Source: Actinomycetes bacterium
GTDB lineage: Bacteria > Actinomycetota > Acidimicrobiia > Acidimicrobiales > Microtrichaceae
Assembly: GCA_029782335.1 (NCBI GenBank)
Contig: JAKOVA010000074.1
Location: 1 to 49,479 of the forward strand
Length of the DNA: 49,479 nt
Direction of reading: 5' to 3'
The notes under the pieces are model-generated. The model saw nothing but the letters and a program-made list of their open reading frames with translations, searched no databases and had not been told where the DNA came from. Positions within the stretch are counted from its first letter, which is position 1, and each line of letters opens with the position of its first letter. Both the position numbers and the translations under genes were made by a program. Of this stretch, positions 8,392 through 16,171 are shown one piece after another.

Positions 8392-9567
8392 ATGATCTAC
8401 GCACCTACGTTCGAACGACCCGCCGGGAATCCGGCACAGCTCGCCTCAGCCGCTTCGACACTCGCGGGGATTGCCTCCAGCATGCTGGCGGTCGACAGTA
8501 ACCACCTCGCATCGATGAGCTACATCGGAATCCTTAATGAGGCCCGCACGAGCTTCGCATGGACCGGTGACGCGGCGGACCGGTATGGCGATTTCCTGCG
8601 TCGACGGAACACGGCGCTCGGCCAGATCGGCCGAGCGCTCAACCAGGGCGCACTCGCGCTGGCCGAGCTCGGCATCGCCCTCCTGACCGCCCAACAGTCG
8701 GTTGACCGGGCACAGGGCTCAGCCCAGATCAAGGCCGCCCGCGCCCAGAGCAGCACCGACCCCTCCGCCGCCTTCGCCACCCCTTGGACGAACGTCGTCA
8801 CCTTCTCCCCCGAGTACGCCGTTGTCGCCTCCGCACACGAGTTGGTGAACAAGGCGAAGGAAGACGCCGCCGCAGCGTTCCGTCGGATCGCTGAGTCGGC
8901 GCCGCATTTCGTCCCGCCGGCGCCAAAGCCGTCAACTCCCGCGAGGAAGAACTCGATGTGGGATCGGGTCAAGGGCGGTCTGAGCGACGCAGCCGACGCA
9001 GTCGGAGACGGCTACCACAAGATCTCCGGCGGGGTACACATCGCCATGGATGTCGGTGGCCAGGTCCCCGGTCTTGGCGAGCCGCTCAACCTGATCGACG
9101 CCGGCCTCTACGTGCTGGAGGGTGACGGAACCAACGCCGCGATCTCCGCATCTGGAGCGATTCCGATCGCTGGCAATGCGACCACCGCCGGGCGCCTCGC
9201 CATGCATGCCGGCCGAGGGGTGAACGCTGCACGCCACGCAGATGATGCCGCGGATGCCGCCCGGGGCGCTGAACACGTCGCGAGCGCAGCCCGCCACGTC
9301 GACGACGCCCCGAGCGGCGCGGGCGCTGCGCGGGGCGGATCGGGGAGCGACAAGGTCCGGCCCGTCGACGGCACCGGCGACGCTGGCTACTGGCCCCCAA
9401 AGCGCGACCCTCAGCCTTCTCCAGGCAACAAGGTCGATCCACCTCCGCAGGGACCCAAGCCCTTGCTCAACCAGGACATCAACACCGGATACGACTCGCC
9501 GGTGGAGACGGATACCCAGAAGTTGCTCGAGGCACTCCGGAACAACATCCAGCGGAATCAACCATGA
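8392..9567 (+). CDS. WXG/pre-toxin-domain protein, candidate polymorphic-toxin-like T7SS substrate
   Basis: This 391-residue protein has three parts. Residues 1-170 are helical with a W57-T-G59 turn followed by DAADRYGDFLRRR, the layout of an N-terminal WXG/LXG export domain. Residues 215-275 match the glycine-rich hydrophobic pre-toxin module common in polymorphic toxins (VPGLGEPLNLIDAGLYV, then AAISASGAIPIAG). Residues 280-391 are Ala-, His/Asp- and then Pro-rich with no nuclease, deaminase, ADP-ribosyltransferase or peptidase motif that I can recognise. It may be a substrate whose toxin part is novel or lost, or a structural effector. No signal peptide is seen. The stop overlaps the ATG of the next gene (ATGA), but that product is a membrane protein with no feature of an immunity protein. 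Confidence 0.72.
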   Translation: MIYAPTFERPAGNPAQLASAASTLAGIASSMLAVDSNHLASMSYIGILNEARTSFAWTGDAADRYGDFLRRRNTALGQIGRALNQGALALAELGIALLTAQQSVDRAQGSAQIKAARAQSSTDPSAAFATPWTNVVTFSPEYAVVASAHELVNKAKEDAAAAFRRIAESAPHFVPPAPKPSTPARKNSMWDRVKGGLSDAADAVGDGYHKISGGVHIAMDVGGQVPGLGEPLNLIDAGLYVLEGDGTNAAISASGAIPIAGNATTAGRLAMHAGRGVNAARHADDAADAARGAEHVASAARHVDDAPSGAGAARGGSGSDKVRPVDGTGDAGYWPPKRDPQPSPGNKVDPPPQGPKPLLNQDINTGYDSPVETDTQKLLEALRNNIQRNQP

Positions 9568-10658
9568 GCGCCTACCTCCCCGACGAGCAGATGGTCGACG
9601 CCCTCCGGTCCGCGATGGAGCGGGCCGGAGGTGATTGGGTCGCTCAGCCGTCCCGGCTCCGCGTGCGCCTCGAGGAGTCGCTGGGTCCTGACGCCCGCAC
9701 CGAGCGCGGCCGGATCCACCAACTGATGGTCGCTGCCGACGAGCGGGTACCGATCCGGCTCACCCGCACGGAGGGCGACCTCGAAGAACAACTCAAGCTG
9801 GCGGACATGCTCGTCACTACACGTGGTTGGCGTCCGGAAGCCGCCACATGGTCCGTTCGCACGTGGGCGGCCGCACTGGGCTATCGACCCACCGAGGCCA
9901 ACAGCGCCGCGGAACGCGAGACGCCGGCTCCGTTGCCCCCGACCGCTCCGGCCGTTCCCGCCGCGACCGTCCTGCCCAACACCCCACCCGCGCAGCTGCC
10001 CGCCGCGACAGTCCTCCCCGACACCCCACCCGCGCAGCCGCCGTCCCCGCCCACTCCCATACCGCCCGTCGCGACGGTCCTGCCCGCCGCTACCGTCCTC
10101 CCCGACACCCCACCCGCGCAGCCGTCGGCCCCGACCCCACCACCCGCTCCGGTCACCCCCGCCGCGCCGAACCCTCCCCTCAGCCCGACCGGAGACGCCG
10201 CGCGTCGCGTGAATCCCGAACTCCCGACCGGCCACATGAAGTTCGCGAGTGGTCGGGTCACCGAGTTCCTCGGCCATTCCGTCGAGGCCGCGTATCCGGC
10301 CATCTTCGGCATCAACCTCGTCTACCCGTTCGCCATCGTCCTCCTCGCGGTGATCGGGATCATGATCCCCCAACCCGGCGTGATGGTCGCCGGAGCGGTG
10401 CTCGGCGCCGTCGCATCGCTTTGGATCCGGTTACAACTTCGCCGAGCGCTCATCGCGGTCGACGGTGACCAAGTCACGGTGATCGCCGCCACGTCCCGAG
10501 CGTCGCGCCCCACACATGTGCTCGGCGTGGTTCAGCGCGACCAGGTGACCTATGCCGGCGGCGGGCTCTTCCCCTCGGTTCGCATCGACGACCGTCGACT
10601 CTGGTTCCTCCCCCCGTTCCGAGGGGTCCCACGAGCGCTGGGACGAGTGCCGTCGTGA
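9564..10658 (+). CDS. Membrane protein: shared helical domain, Pro-rich repeats, two TMs, PH-like tail
   Basis: This 364-residue protein is of unknown function. Residues 8-107 are the same helical domain as in the protein at 1353-3119, ending RTWAAALGY, which resembles the widespread small domain ending in a WAxxxWAxALG-type helix. Residues 120-205 are Pro-rich with three copies of PAATVLP(N/D)TPPAQ. Two TM helices lie at about 247-268 and 272-290, followed by a short beta-rich tail (VDGDQVTVIAA to the end) that looks like a small bacterial PH-type domain. Its start overlaps the pre-toxin gene stop (ATGA), so it is translationally coupled. It converges on the kinase gene with only 5 bp between them. 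The shared domain at both ends of the T7SS-like unit suggests a common binding partner inside the cell (inference). Confidence 0.65.
   Translation: MSAYLPDEQMVDALRSAMERAGGDWVAQPSRLRVRLEESLGPDARTERGRIHQLMVAADERVPIRLTRTEGDLEEQLKLADMLVTTRGWRPEAATWSVRTWAAALGYRPTEANSAAERETPAPLPPTAPAVPAATVLPNTPPAQLPAATVLPDTPPAQPPSPPTPIPPVATVLPAATVLPDTPPAQPSAPTPPPAPVTPAAPNPPLSPTGDAARRVNPELPTGHMKFASGRVTEFLGHSVEAAYPAIFGINLVYPFAIVLLAVIGIMIPQPGVMVAGAVLGAVASLWIRLQLRRALIAVDGDQVTVIAATSRASRPTHVLGVVQRDQVTYAGGGLFPSVRIDDRRLWFLPPFRGVPRALGRVPS
9957..10121 (+). repeat. In-gene repeats encoding PAATVLPxTPPAQ
   Basis: Three 39-base units encode PAATVLP(N/D)TPPAQ at residues 132-144, 146-158 and 174-186, with a partial VATVLP copy at 169-174. 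Units are near-identical in DNA, so the copy number could vary between strains. The region is a proline-rich linker between the helical domain and the TM pair. Confidence 0.8.
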
Positions 10659-10663
10659 ACGAC

Positions 10664-11953
10664 TCAGCGGACGAGCGACGCCGTGGAGGCACCGACGCGG
10701 ATCGTCGTGCCGGGCAACAAGCCGATGCTTCGACCTGGTGCCGCCTCCAGGCGGTCCCCGCCGGGCGTCGTCGCCTCCCACGTTTCGGTGGACTCGTTTC
10801 GCAGCCCCCACCGGTCGGGTCGGTCGGGATGGGCCACCACCCGAGCGATCGGGGTCACGAAGTCGTAGTCCCGCTGCATGTGATGCCGAAACACCGTCGT
10901 CCCCTGGTTGAGCACCAGCTCGCGGCCGTCGATGGCGAGGCGAACCGGCCGCTCCAAGGTTCGATGGCAGGACCAACACGCCACCTCGACGCCCTGCCAG
11001 AACGACTCCTTCCCACACGCCGGACACCGGATGATCTGGTCGCGAAGTCCGGCCAGCGCTGCCCGCCATACGCTCTCGCGGACCCGCCCGTTGCGGGGAT
11101 CGACCAATCCAACGGTGAACGCCTGCTCGAAGAGCGCCCGGATCCGCGGTGGATACACCGGCCAGTTGTCGAGCATCGACTGGTGGACCCCTGGAACCGG
11201 GGCGTTCGTGTGATCGTCGGGGTGGAACACGAAGAGCGGCTCCCTGCCGAGCACCACGCTCTCGGCGTGATCATCCCAGGGAGAGAACTCCAGCTCCCGC
11301 CGACCAAGGAGTGGATGACCCACCATCAGCACGTAGAACAACAACACGGCGAGCGAGTAGAGATCGGTGTCGGTGCTCGGAGCCGCCTCGCGACGGACGA
11401 TCTCGGGCGCCATGAAGGTGCGGGTTCCCAACACGGCCGAGCTGCTCGCGCCGTCCACACCCACGTTGTCGTTGTCACAGATGAGCGGTCGCCCCGTCGC
11501 CGGGTCGAAGAAGACGTTGCCGAAGCTGATGTCCCGATAGCAGAGCCCCTCGCTGTGCAGCGCCAGAAAGCTGTCAGCAAGTTCCATACCGAGCGTGCAG
11601 ACGACCGAGAACGGCGGATCGACGACACCGCGCAAGAGGCTGGTCAGCCCCACGCACCGCTCAGGCCGCAACGGCATCACGTATCCGAAGGTGTTGGACC
11701 CCGGAACTTCAGCCACCTCTGTCGGCCACAGGAACCGAGGGTCGGGCGCCCCCCGCTCAACGAGCTCGTCGATGGCCCGGCGTTGGGTGTCGTGGCCCTG
11801 CGACGGGAAGTACCACTTGAGCGCCACCGATTCGCCACCAGGATCGACCAGCGCACGGAAGACCGAGCCCTGGCTCCCTTCACCGATGAAACTCTGCACC
11901 ACCGCGCGACGGTGCGACTGAAGGAGCAGCGCCTGCGCACCAATGGACAGCAC
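10664..11953 (-). CDS. Ser/Thr protein kinase with zinc ribbon and FHA-like C-terminus (TerY-P triad type)
   Basis: This 429-residue protein has a kinase domain at about 18-305: Gly loop GEGSQGS (24-30), Lys46 in VALKW, catalytic loop YRDISFGN (139-146, Tyr for the usual His), D160-N-D162 in place of DFG, and APE at 182-184. A zinc ribbon follows (C310-x2-C313 and C326-x2-C329), then an FHA-like beta domain (332-429) that lacks the usual phosphate-binding Arg and SxxH. The family known from TerY-P triads has this YRD/DND signature and works with a vWA protein and a PP2C phosphatase, both encoded divergently just upstream. The start is GTG at 11953 with AAGGAG 8 bases before it. No TM is seen, so the kinase is cytosolic and could phosphorylate Thr residues read by the FHA domains nearby. 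Confidence 0.85.
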   Translation of the reverse strand: MLSIGAQALLLQSHRRAVVQSFIGEGSQGSVFRALVDPGGESVALKWYFPSQGHDTQRRAIDELVERGAPDPRFLWPTEVAEVPGSNTFGYVMPLRPERCVGLTSLLRGVVDPPFSVVCTLGMELADSFLALHSEGLCYRDISFGNVFFDPATGRPLICDNDNVGVDGASSSAVLGTRTFMAPEIVRREAAPSTDTDLYSLAVLLFYVLMVGHPLLGRRELEFSPWDDHAESVVLGREPLFVFHPDDHTNAPVPGVHQSMLDNWPVYPPRIRALFEQAFTVGLVDPRNGRVRESVWRAALAGLRDQIIRCPACGKESFWQGVEVACWSCHRTLERPVRLAIDGRELVLNQGTTVFRHHMQRDYDFVTPIARVVAHPDRPDRWGLRNESTETWEATTPGGDRLEAAPGRSIGLLPGTTIRVGASTASLVR

Positions 11954-11961
11954 CGATCATG

Positions 11962-11967
11962 CTCCTT
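11962..11967 (-). promoter_or_regulatory. Ribosome binding site for the kinase gene
   Basis: Read on the minus strand, AAGGAG lies 8 bases before the GTG at 11953. This supports that GTG as the start of the kinase; the nearby ATG at 11960 is out of frame. Confidence 0.7.
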
Positions 11968-12060
11968 CCGCTTCCAGTTTGCGACAATGATACGAGGGGC
12001 CGACTCGGTCCGTGCCTGGCGGGCTCAGTTGTTCGCCATCGCCGTCGACAGGGGATCACG

Positions 12061-12738
12061 ATGACCGAGCGACCCGGTGCAACACTCGCAGCGCGGCCCC
12101 TGCATTTCGTTATTCTCGCCGACTGTTCCGGATCAATGGCGGCCGACGGGAAGATGCAGGCGCTCAACACCGCCATTCGCGAGACCCTCCCCCACCTCGT
12201 CGACGTTGCCTCACAGAACCCCCACGCCCGGATGCTCGTTCGGTCGATCGCGTTCTCCTCCGGCGCCCGCTGGCACATCGAGGCACCGACCCCGGTCGAG
12301 ACCGTCACATGGAGCGACCTCGACACCGGCGGGTACACGGATCTCGGTGCCGCGTTGGACCTGCTCGCGCCACAGCTCGCACCGCCGTTCATGGAAGAAC
12401 GCAGCCTGCCGCCGGCGATCCTGCTGATCAGCGACGGCATGCCCACTGATGACTATCGGCGTTCGCTCGCTCGATTCCTCGACGAGCCCATGGGACTCCG
12501 CGCCGTACGCATGGCAGTCGGTATCGGACGAGACGCCGATATGGAAGTTCTCGAACGATTCATCGGCTCAGCCGAGTTCGGCCCGGTCACCGCGAACAAC
12601 CCCGAACAACTCGTCCGGATGATCCGCTGGGCGTCGACGCACGCCTCACGCGTGGCGTCGAATCTGGCACCCCGATCCACTCGGGTGGGCTACATCACCG
12701 AAGACGAGATCAGCACGCCGTCGGAGCTCATCTGGTGA
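12061..12738 (+). CDS. TerY-like von Willebrand factor A (MIDAS) protein
   Basis: This 225-residue protein is a single vWA domain. The metal site (MIDAS) is complete: D21-C-S23-G-S25, T93 in GGYTDLG, and D125-G126 in LLISDGMPTDD. This is the TerY type of vWA protein, which in TerY-P triads is thought to assemble with a PP2C phosphatase and a kinase and to act as a metal-dependent scaffold. No signal peptide or TM is present. The start ATG at 12061 is chosen because residues before it in the longer frame are Arg-rich and unlike the family. The stop overlaps the GTG of the PP2C gene (GTGA). The 107-bp gap to the divergent kinase gene must hold both promoters; I could not assign them. Confidence 0.87.
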   Translation: MTERPGATLAARPLHFVILADCSGSMAADGKMQALNTAIRETLPHLVDVASQNPHARMLVRSIAFSSGARWHIEAPTPVETVTWSDLDTGGYTDLGAALDLLAPQLAPPFMEERSLPPAILLISDGMPTDDYRRSLARFLDEPMGLRAVRMAVGIGRDADMEVLERFIGSAEFGPVTANNPEQLVRMIRWASTHASRVASNLAPRSTRVGYITEDEISTPSELIW

Positions 12739-14222
12739 GCGCGACCCCGGCTTGGGGCTCGCTCACGGCGAGCGTTCGGGGCGCATCCCACGTCCGAACC
12801 GACCTCCCGAATCAGGACGCGGTCAGGGTGCTCGCGGGTGACGGCGTCACGGTCGCCGCGGTTGCCGACGGCCATGGCGGAAGCCGTTACGTCCGCAGCG
12901 ACCGGGGCTCCGGCTTCGCGGTCGACCTCGCGTGCCGTCTCGCGCTCGATCTCGCAGCCACCCACCTCCGCTCGAGTGCGGAACAAGTTCGTCGCCGGTT
13001 CGCGCCGGCGCTGGTGCAGTCGGTTCTCGACGCATGGAGTTCCGCCGTTCATCGCGACGTCGCCGCAGAGCCCTTCACTGATGCAGAGCGGTCACGTGGC
13101 GGCGGAGACCTCGACGCAGAACCGCTGATCTCCTACGGCTGCACGCTGGTCCTCGCCGTGGTGGCCCCAGCGTGGATCTGTCTCATCCAGATCGGTGACG
13201 GCGACATCACCGTCGTGGCCGACGACGGAACCACCTCCGCCCCGGTCCCCGGTGACGATCGACTCGTCGGCGGTGAGACCACCTCGCTCTGCCTGCCGAG
13301 TGCACCCCAAGACGCCCGCGTCGCGGTCCTGACCGAGCCGCTCCCCGCCCTTGTCGTGCTGACGAGCGACGGCTATGCGAACTCCTTCGCCGACGCGTCG
13401 TGGCGTCACGATGTGGGTCCCGACCTCCTGCACCAGGTCGAGACGATCGGCCTGGAGGGCATCGGTGATCGCCTGGAAGGCTGGCTCAACGATTCGGCCG
13501 TGGCCGGGGGTGACGACGTCTCGATGGCGCTGCTCGCTCGCCCCGCGACGCTCGGGTCAACCCCGGGGCCACCCGCCCCACCGTCACGCAGCACCCGGAC
13601 GACGCGTCCGGCCCGGAGTTTCCCGGCGGGGCTCATCGCCGCCACACTCACCCTGGGCGTGTTCGCCGGTGGGGCCGCAGGCTGGTTGATCGGCGCCAAC
13701 GATGACCGATCGCACACACCACCTTCCGCGACGAGCACAACACTCACCGCCTCGACGACGACCTCGGTGCAATCGACCACAACCACCTCCCGTCCGATCC
13801 GGGCGACAATCGAGTACGCCACCGACGCCGGCGCGACCGGTCTCGTCACCTTCGATCCGATCCCGGGCGCCGCACACCCCGTCCTCCTCGGAACGATCGC
13901 GACCACCAAGTCCGTCGCTGCACTCCCCAGCCCGTGGACCCTCAAGGACGGGACGCTCAAGCGTGGCCAACGGCAGGTCCAACGCGGTGTCACCGCAGCC
14001 ACCGCCACCACCACCCACGTCTGGGTGTTGATCGACGACGGCGAGCAACTCCTCGCGTTCAACCTCGCCGGTAACCCCGCTGGTGAGGCTGAGTCCGTGG
14101 TGAAACCCGGCGAAATCGCCCCATCGCAGGCCAACTCGCCCAACATCGCAGGTGCGAACGGAACTGGCGGCCCATCCGGGACGCTCAAGACACAACCAGG
14201 AGAGACGATCGATGGCGAATGA
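12735..14222 (+). CDS. Membrane-anchored PP2C-family protein phosphatase
   Basis: This 495-residue protein has an N-terminal PP2C domain (about 8-268) with the metal-binding motifs NQDA (26-29), ADGHGGS (44-50), GDGD (154-157), LTSDGYAN (209-216) and GGDDVSM (258-264). It should remove phosphate from Ser/Thr in a Mn/Mg-dependent way and so oppose the kinase at 10664-11953. One TM helix at about 297-320 is followed by a Ser/Thr-rich extracellular linker and a beta-rich domain of about 130 residues of unknown function, which could sense an outside signal (inference). The start is GTG overlapping the vWA stop. The end overlaps the FHA-protease gene by 11 bp, so vWA, phosphatase and protease are probably made together. 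Confidence 0.9.
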   Translation: MSATPAWGSLTASVRGASHVRTDLPNQDAVRVLAGDGVTVAAVADGHGGSRYVRSDRGSGFAVDLACRLALDLAATHLRSSAEQVRRRFAPALVQSVLDAWSSAVHRDVAAEPFTDAERSRGGGDLDAEPLISYGCTLVLAVVAPAWICLIQIGDGDITVVADDGTTSAPVPGDDRLVGGETTSLCLPSAPQDARVAVLTEPLPALVVLTSDGYANSFADASWRHDVGPDLLHQVETIGLEGIGDRLEGWLNDSAVAGGDDVSMALLARPATLGSTPGPPAPPSRSTRTTRPARSFPAGLIAATLTLGVFAGGAAGWLIGANDDRSHTPPSATSTTLTASTTTSVQSTTTTSRPIRATIEYATDAGATGLVTFDPIPGAAHPVLLGTIATTKSVAALPSPWTLKDGTLKRGQRQVQRGVTAATATTTHVWVLIDDGEQLLAFNLAGNPAGEAESVVKPGEIAPSQANSPNIAGANGTGGPSGTLKTQPGETIDGE

Positions 14223-16155
14223 CGATCTGACCGTTCGTTGGAGCGGAGGTGAGCGCAGCTTCGGGCCGGGTGCCGTGGTTCGCATCGGGCGCGACCTCGA
14301 CATGGACATCCGTCTCGAGAACTCCAACGTGTCTCGCCGGCATCTCGAGGTCTCCTGCTCCGACGGGCGCTGGCACGCTCGGGACGTCGGCAGCGCACAG
14401 GGCACCTGGCAGGCGGGCGGGCAAGTCTCCTCCGTCGACATTGTCGGGCCCGTGGAACTGTCGCTCGGACGCGAGGGCATCGGCGAGCGCATCACGTTGG
14501 AGGCCCGCGCGACTGCGCAACCAGACGCGACCGTCCTTCCCGCAGCACCCGCCGCCGCGGCGCCCACAGAGGTGGTCCCACCAGGCGCCGGCGGCGTCGG
14601 CGGCCCCAGCGGCGCAGGTGCGTCAGACGGCACGATCGTGGTGGGCGGACAGAACCGGCCCGGTGGCGCGCTCCGAGAAGGGGCGATCGCCGGCGCCACC
14701 GTGGTGACCGGAGAGTCCCTCACACTCGAGTGCGCCGGCCGTTCGACGGTGATCTCGCCCGGGGCCACCGTCGTCGTCGGCCGTGACGCTGCTTGTGACC
14801 TCGTCACCACGAACCCGACGGTGTCACGTCAGCACGCGAGGTTCAGCCACGACGGCACGAGTTGGCTCCTCGAGGACCTCGGCTCCTCCTCGGGCACGTT
14901 CGTCGACGGCAAACGAGTGACCTCCAAGACGCTGGAGGGTCGCGTTGCGGTCTGGCTCGGCGACGAGGAAACGGGCGAGCGCGTCATCGCGTCCACCAGC
15001 GGCTCGCACCGCACCCGGGCGGAGCGGCGACGACGACTCGTGCCCTTCCTCGCGATTGCGACGGTGATCATCGCCGGTCTCCTCGCTGCCTTTCTCCTCA
15101 TCGGTCGAGGACCCGACGAGGACGAACTCGCCAGAGGCACGGTTCGCATCTCCACCGCGGATTGGATCGGATCCGGCACCATCATCGACGCTCACAACGG
15201 CCTGATTCTGACCAATGCCCACGTGGTGGCCCCCAGCAGTCCCGGCGCCGGAGTCTTTCGTCGGAAGTTGAGCTCGGAGCTCGAGGACAACCCCAAGCGC
15301 CTGGTCATTGAGATCGCCGACGGCAAGGAGCGCGACGCCGAGCCCCGCTATCTCGGCGAGGTTGTCGCTTCCGACGGCTATCTCGACCTCGCTGTCGTCA
15401 AGATCACCAAGACCGTCGGCGGTCGGATCATCGAGCCGGGTGATCTGGACGGACTTGTCGAGATCGCCGTGGGCGACAGCGACGAGCTGACGACTGGCGA
15501 CGCGGTGCGCATCCTCGGATACCCCCTCGCCGCGAACAGCCGCACCGTGACCCTGACCGAGGGAGTCGTATCGGGACCCGTCAAAGACGATCGTCTGGGA
15601 TCCAACCGGGGGATGCTCAACATCAGCGCCGACATCCGTGGAGGGAACTCGGGTGGGCTCGCGGTGAATGACGACGGCGAACTCATCGGCATCCCGACAC
15701 TCGTCCGGGGGGAGCAGGTCAGCAGCATGCGCCCCGCTTCCTGGGCCGTTCCGCTCATCGAGGCGGCCCGCCAGGGCAAGTCCTACACCTCCCCATGGGT
15801 GCGGCCGCTCCAGGATGAGTCGGTCAGCGACTACCGCCTCGTGACTCCCGGCACGGCCGGCATCGAGTTCAACTGCAAGGGCGATCCCGTCCGCAGCCTC
15901 GACGGCCTCAGCGCTGTCGGTATCGCCTTCGACTTCGACGGTTTCACCGCCGGCAAACACCAGGACGTGTTCCTCGCGCTGCTCGTCGACGGTGAGGTCG
16001 TCGGCAGATGGACGGCGGCCAACGAGTACCCGGTCAAGTGGCCCGCGTCGGGCTGCGCAACCGTCAGCATTCCGATTGATGTGAGCGGAGTCGACACGAC
16101 CCTCAAGCCGCGGCTCGTTGTCGGTCTCGGCCCGAACTACGTCGCACCAGACTGA
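14212..16155 (+). CDS. Membrane FHA-FHA-trypsin-like serine protease
   Basis: This 647-residue protein has two cytosolic FHA domains (about 5-98 with GR 26-27 and SRRH 41-44; about 165-255 with GR 190-191, SRQH 205-208 and SGTFVDG), one TM helix (about 276-298) and an extracellular trypsin-like/HtrA-type protease with the full triad: H337 in TNAHVV, D392 in LDLAVV and S480 in GGNSGG. A C-terminal beta domain of about 120 residues follows. The topology lets a phosphorylation state inside control proteolysis outside. Mycobacterial ESX systems use a membrane subtilisin (mycosin); this protein could fill that place here (inference). The start ATG at 14212 has AGGAGA upstream and overlaps the PP2C gene. 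It converges on the SARP gene with 16 bp between; no terminator was recognised there. Confidence 0.88.
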   Translation: MANDDLTVRWSGGERSFGPGAVVRIGRDLDMDIRLENSNVSRRHLEVSCSDGRWHARDVGSAQGTWQAGGQVSSVDIVGPVELSLGREGIGERITLEARATAQPDATVLPAAPAAAAPTEVVPPGAGGVGGPSGAGASDGTIVVGGQNRPGGALREGAIAGATVVTGESLTLECAGRSTVISPGATVVVGRDAACDLVTTNPTVSRQHARFSHDGTSWLLEDLGSSSGTFVDGKRVTSKTLEGRVAVWLGDEETGERVIASTSGSHRTRAERRRRLVPFLAIATVIIAGLLAAFLLIGRGPDEDELARGTVRISTADWIGSGTIIDAHNGLILTNAHVVAPSSPGAGVFRRKLSSELEDNPKRLVIEIADGKERDAEPRYLGEVVASDGYLDLAVVKITKTVGGRIIEPGDLDGLVEIAVGDSDELTTGDAVRILGYPLAANSRTVTLTEGVVSGPVKDDRLGSNRGMLNISADIRGGNSGGLAVNDDGELIGIPTLVRGEQVSSMRPASWAVPLIEAARQGKSYTSPWVRPLQDESVSDYRLVTPGTAGIEFNCKGDPVRSLDGLSAVGIAFDFDGFTAGKHQDVFLALLVDGEVVGRWTAANEYPVKWPASGCATVSIPIDVSGVDTTLKPRLVVGLGPNYVAPD

Positions 16156-16171
16156 ACCGGAGCGTCCCGGG

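Noticed and set aside
9957-10121. CRISPR-like or origin-type repeat
   Set aside because: Units are in frame, code for PAATVLPxTPPAQ and have no unique spacers.
9564-10658. Immunity protein for the pre-toxin protein
   Set aside because: It has a repeat linker, TM pair and the shared adaptor domain, none of which resembles a known immunity fold, though coupling keeps the idea weakly open.
10655-12064. Plus-strand frame of about 470 codons opposite the kinase
   Set aside because: Antisense to a protein with clear kinase and zinc-ribbon motifs; the translation has no recognisable domain.
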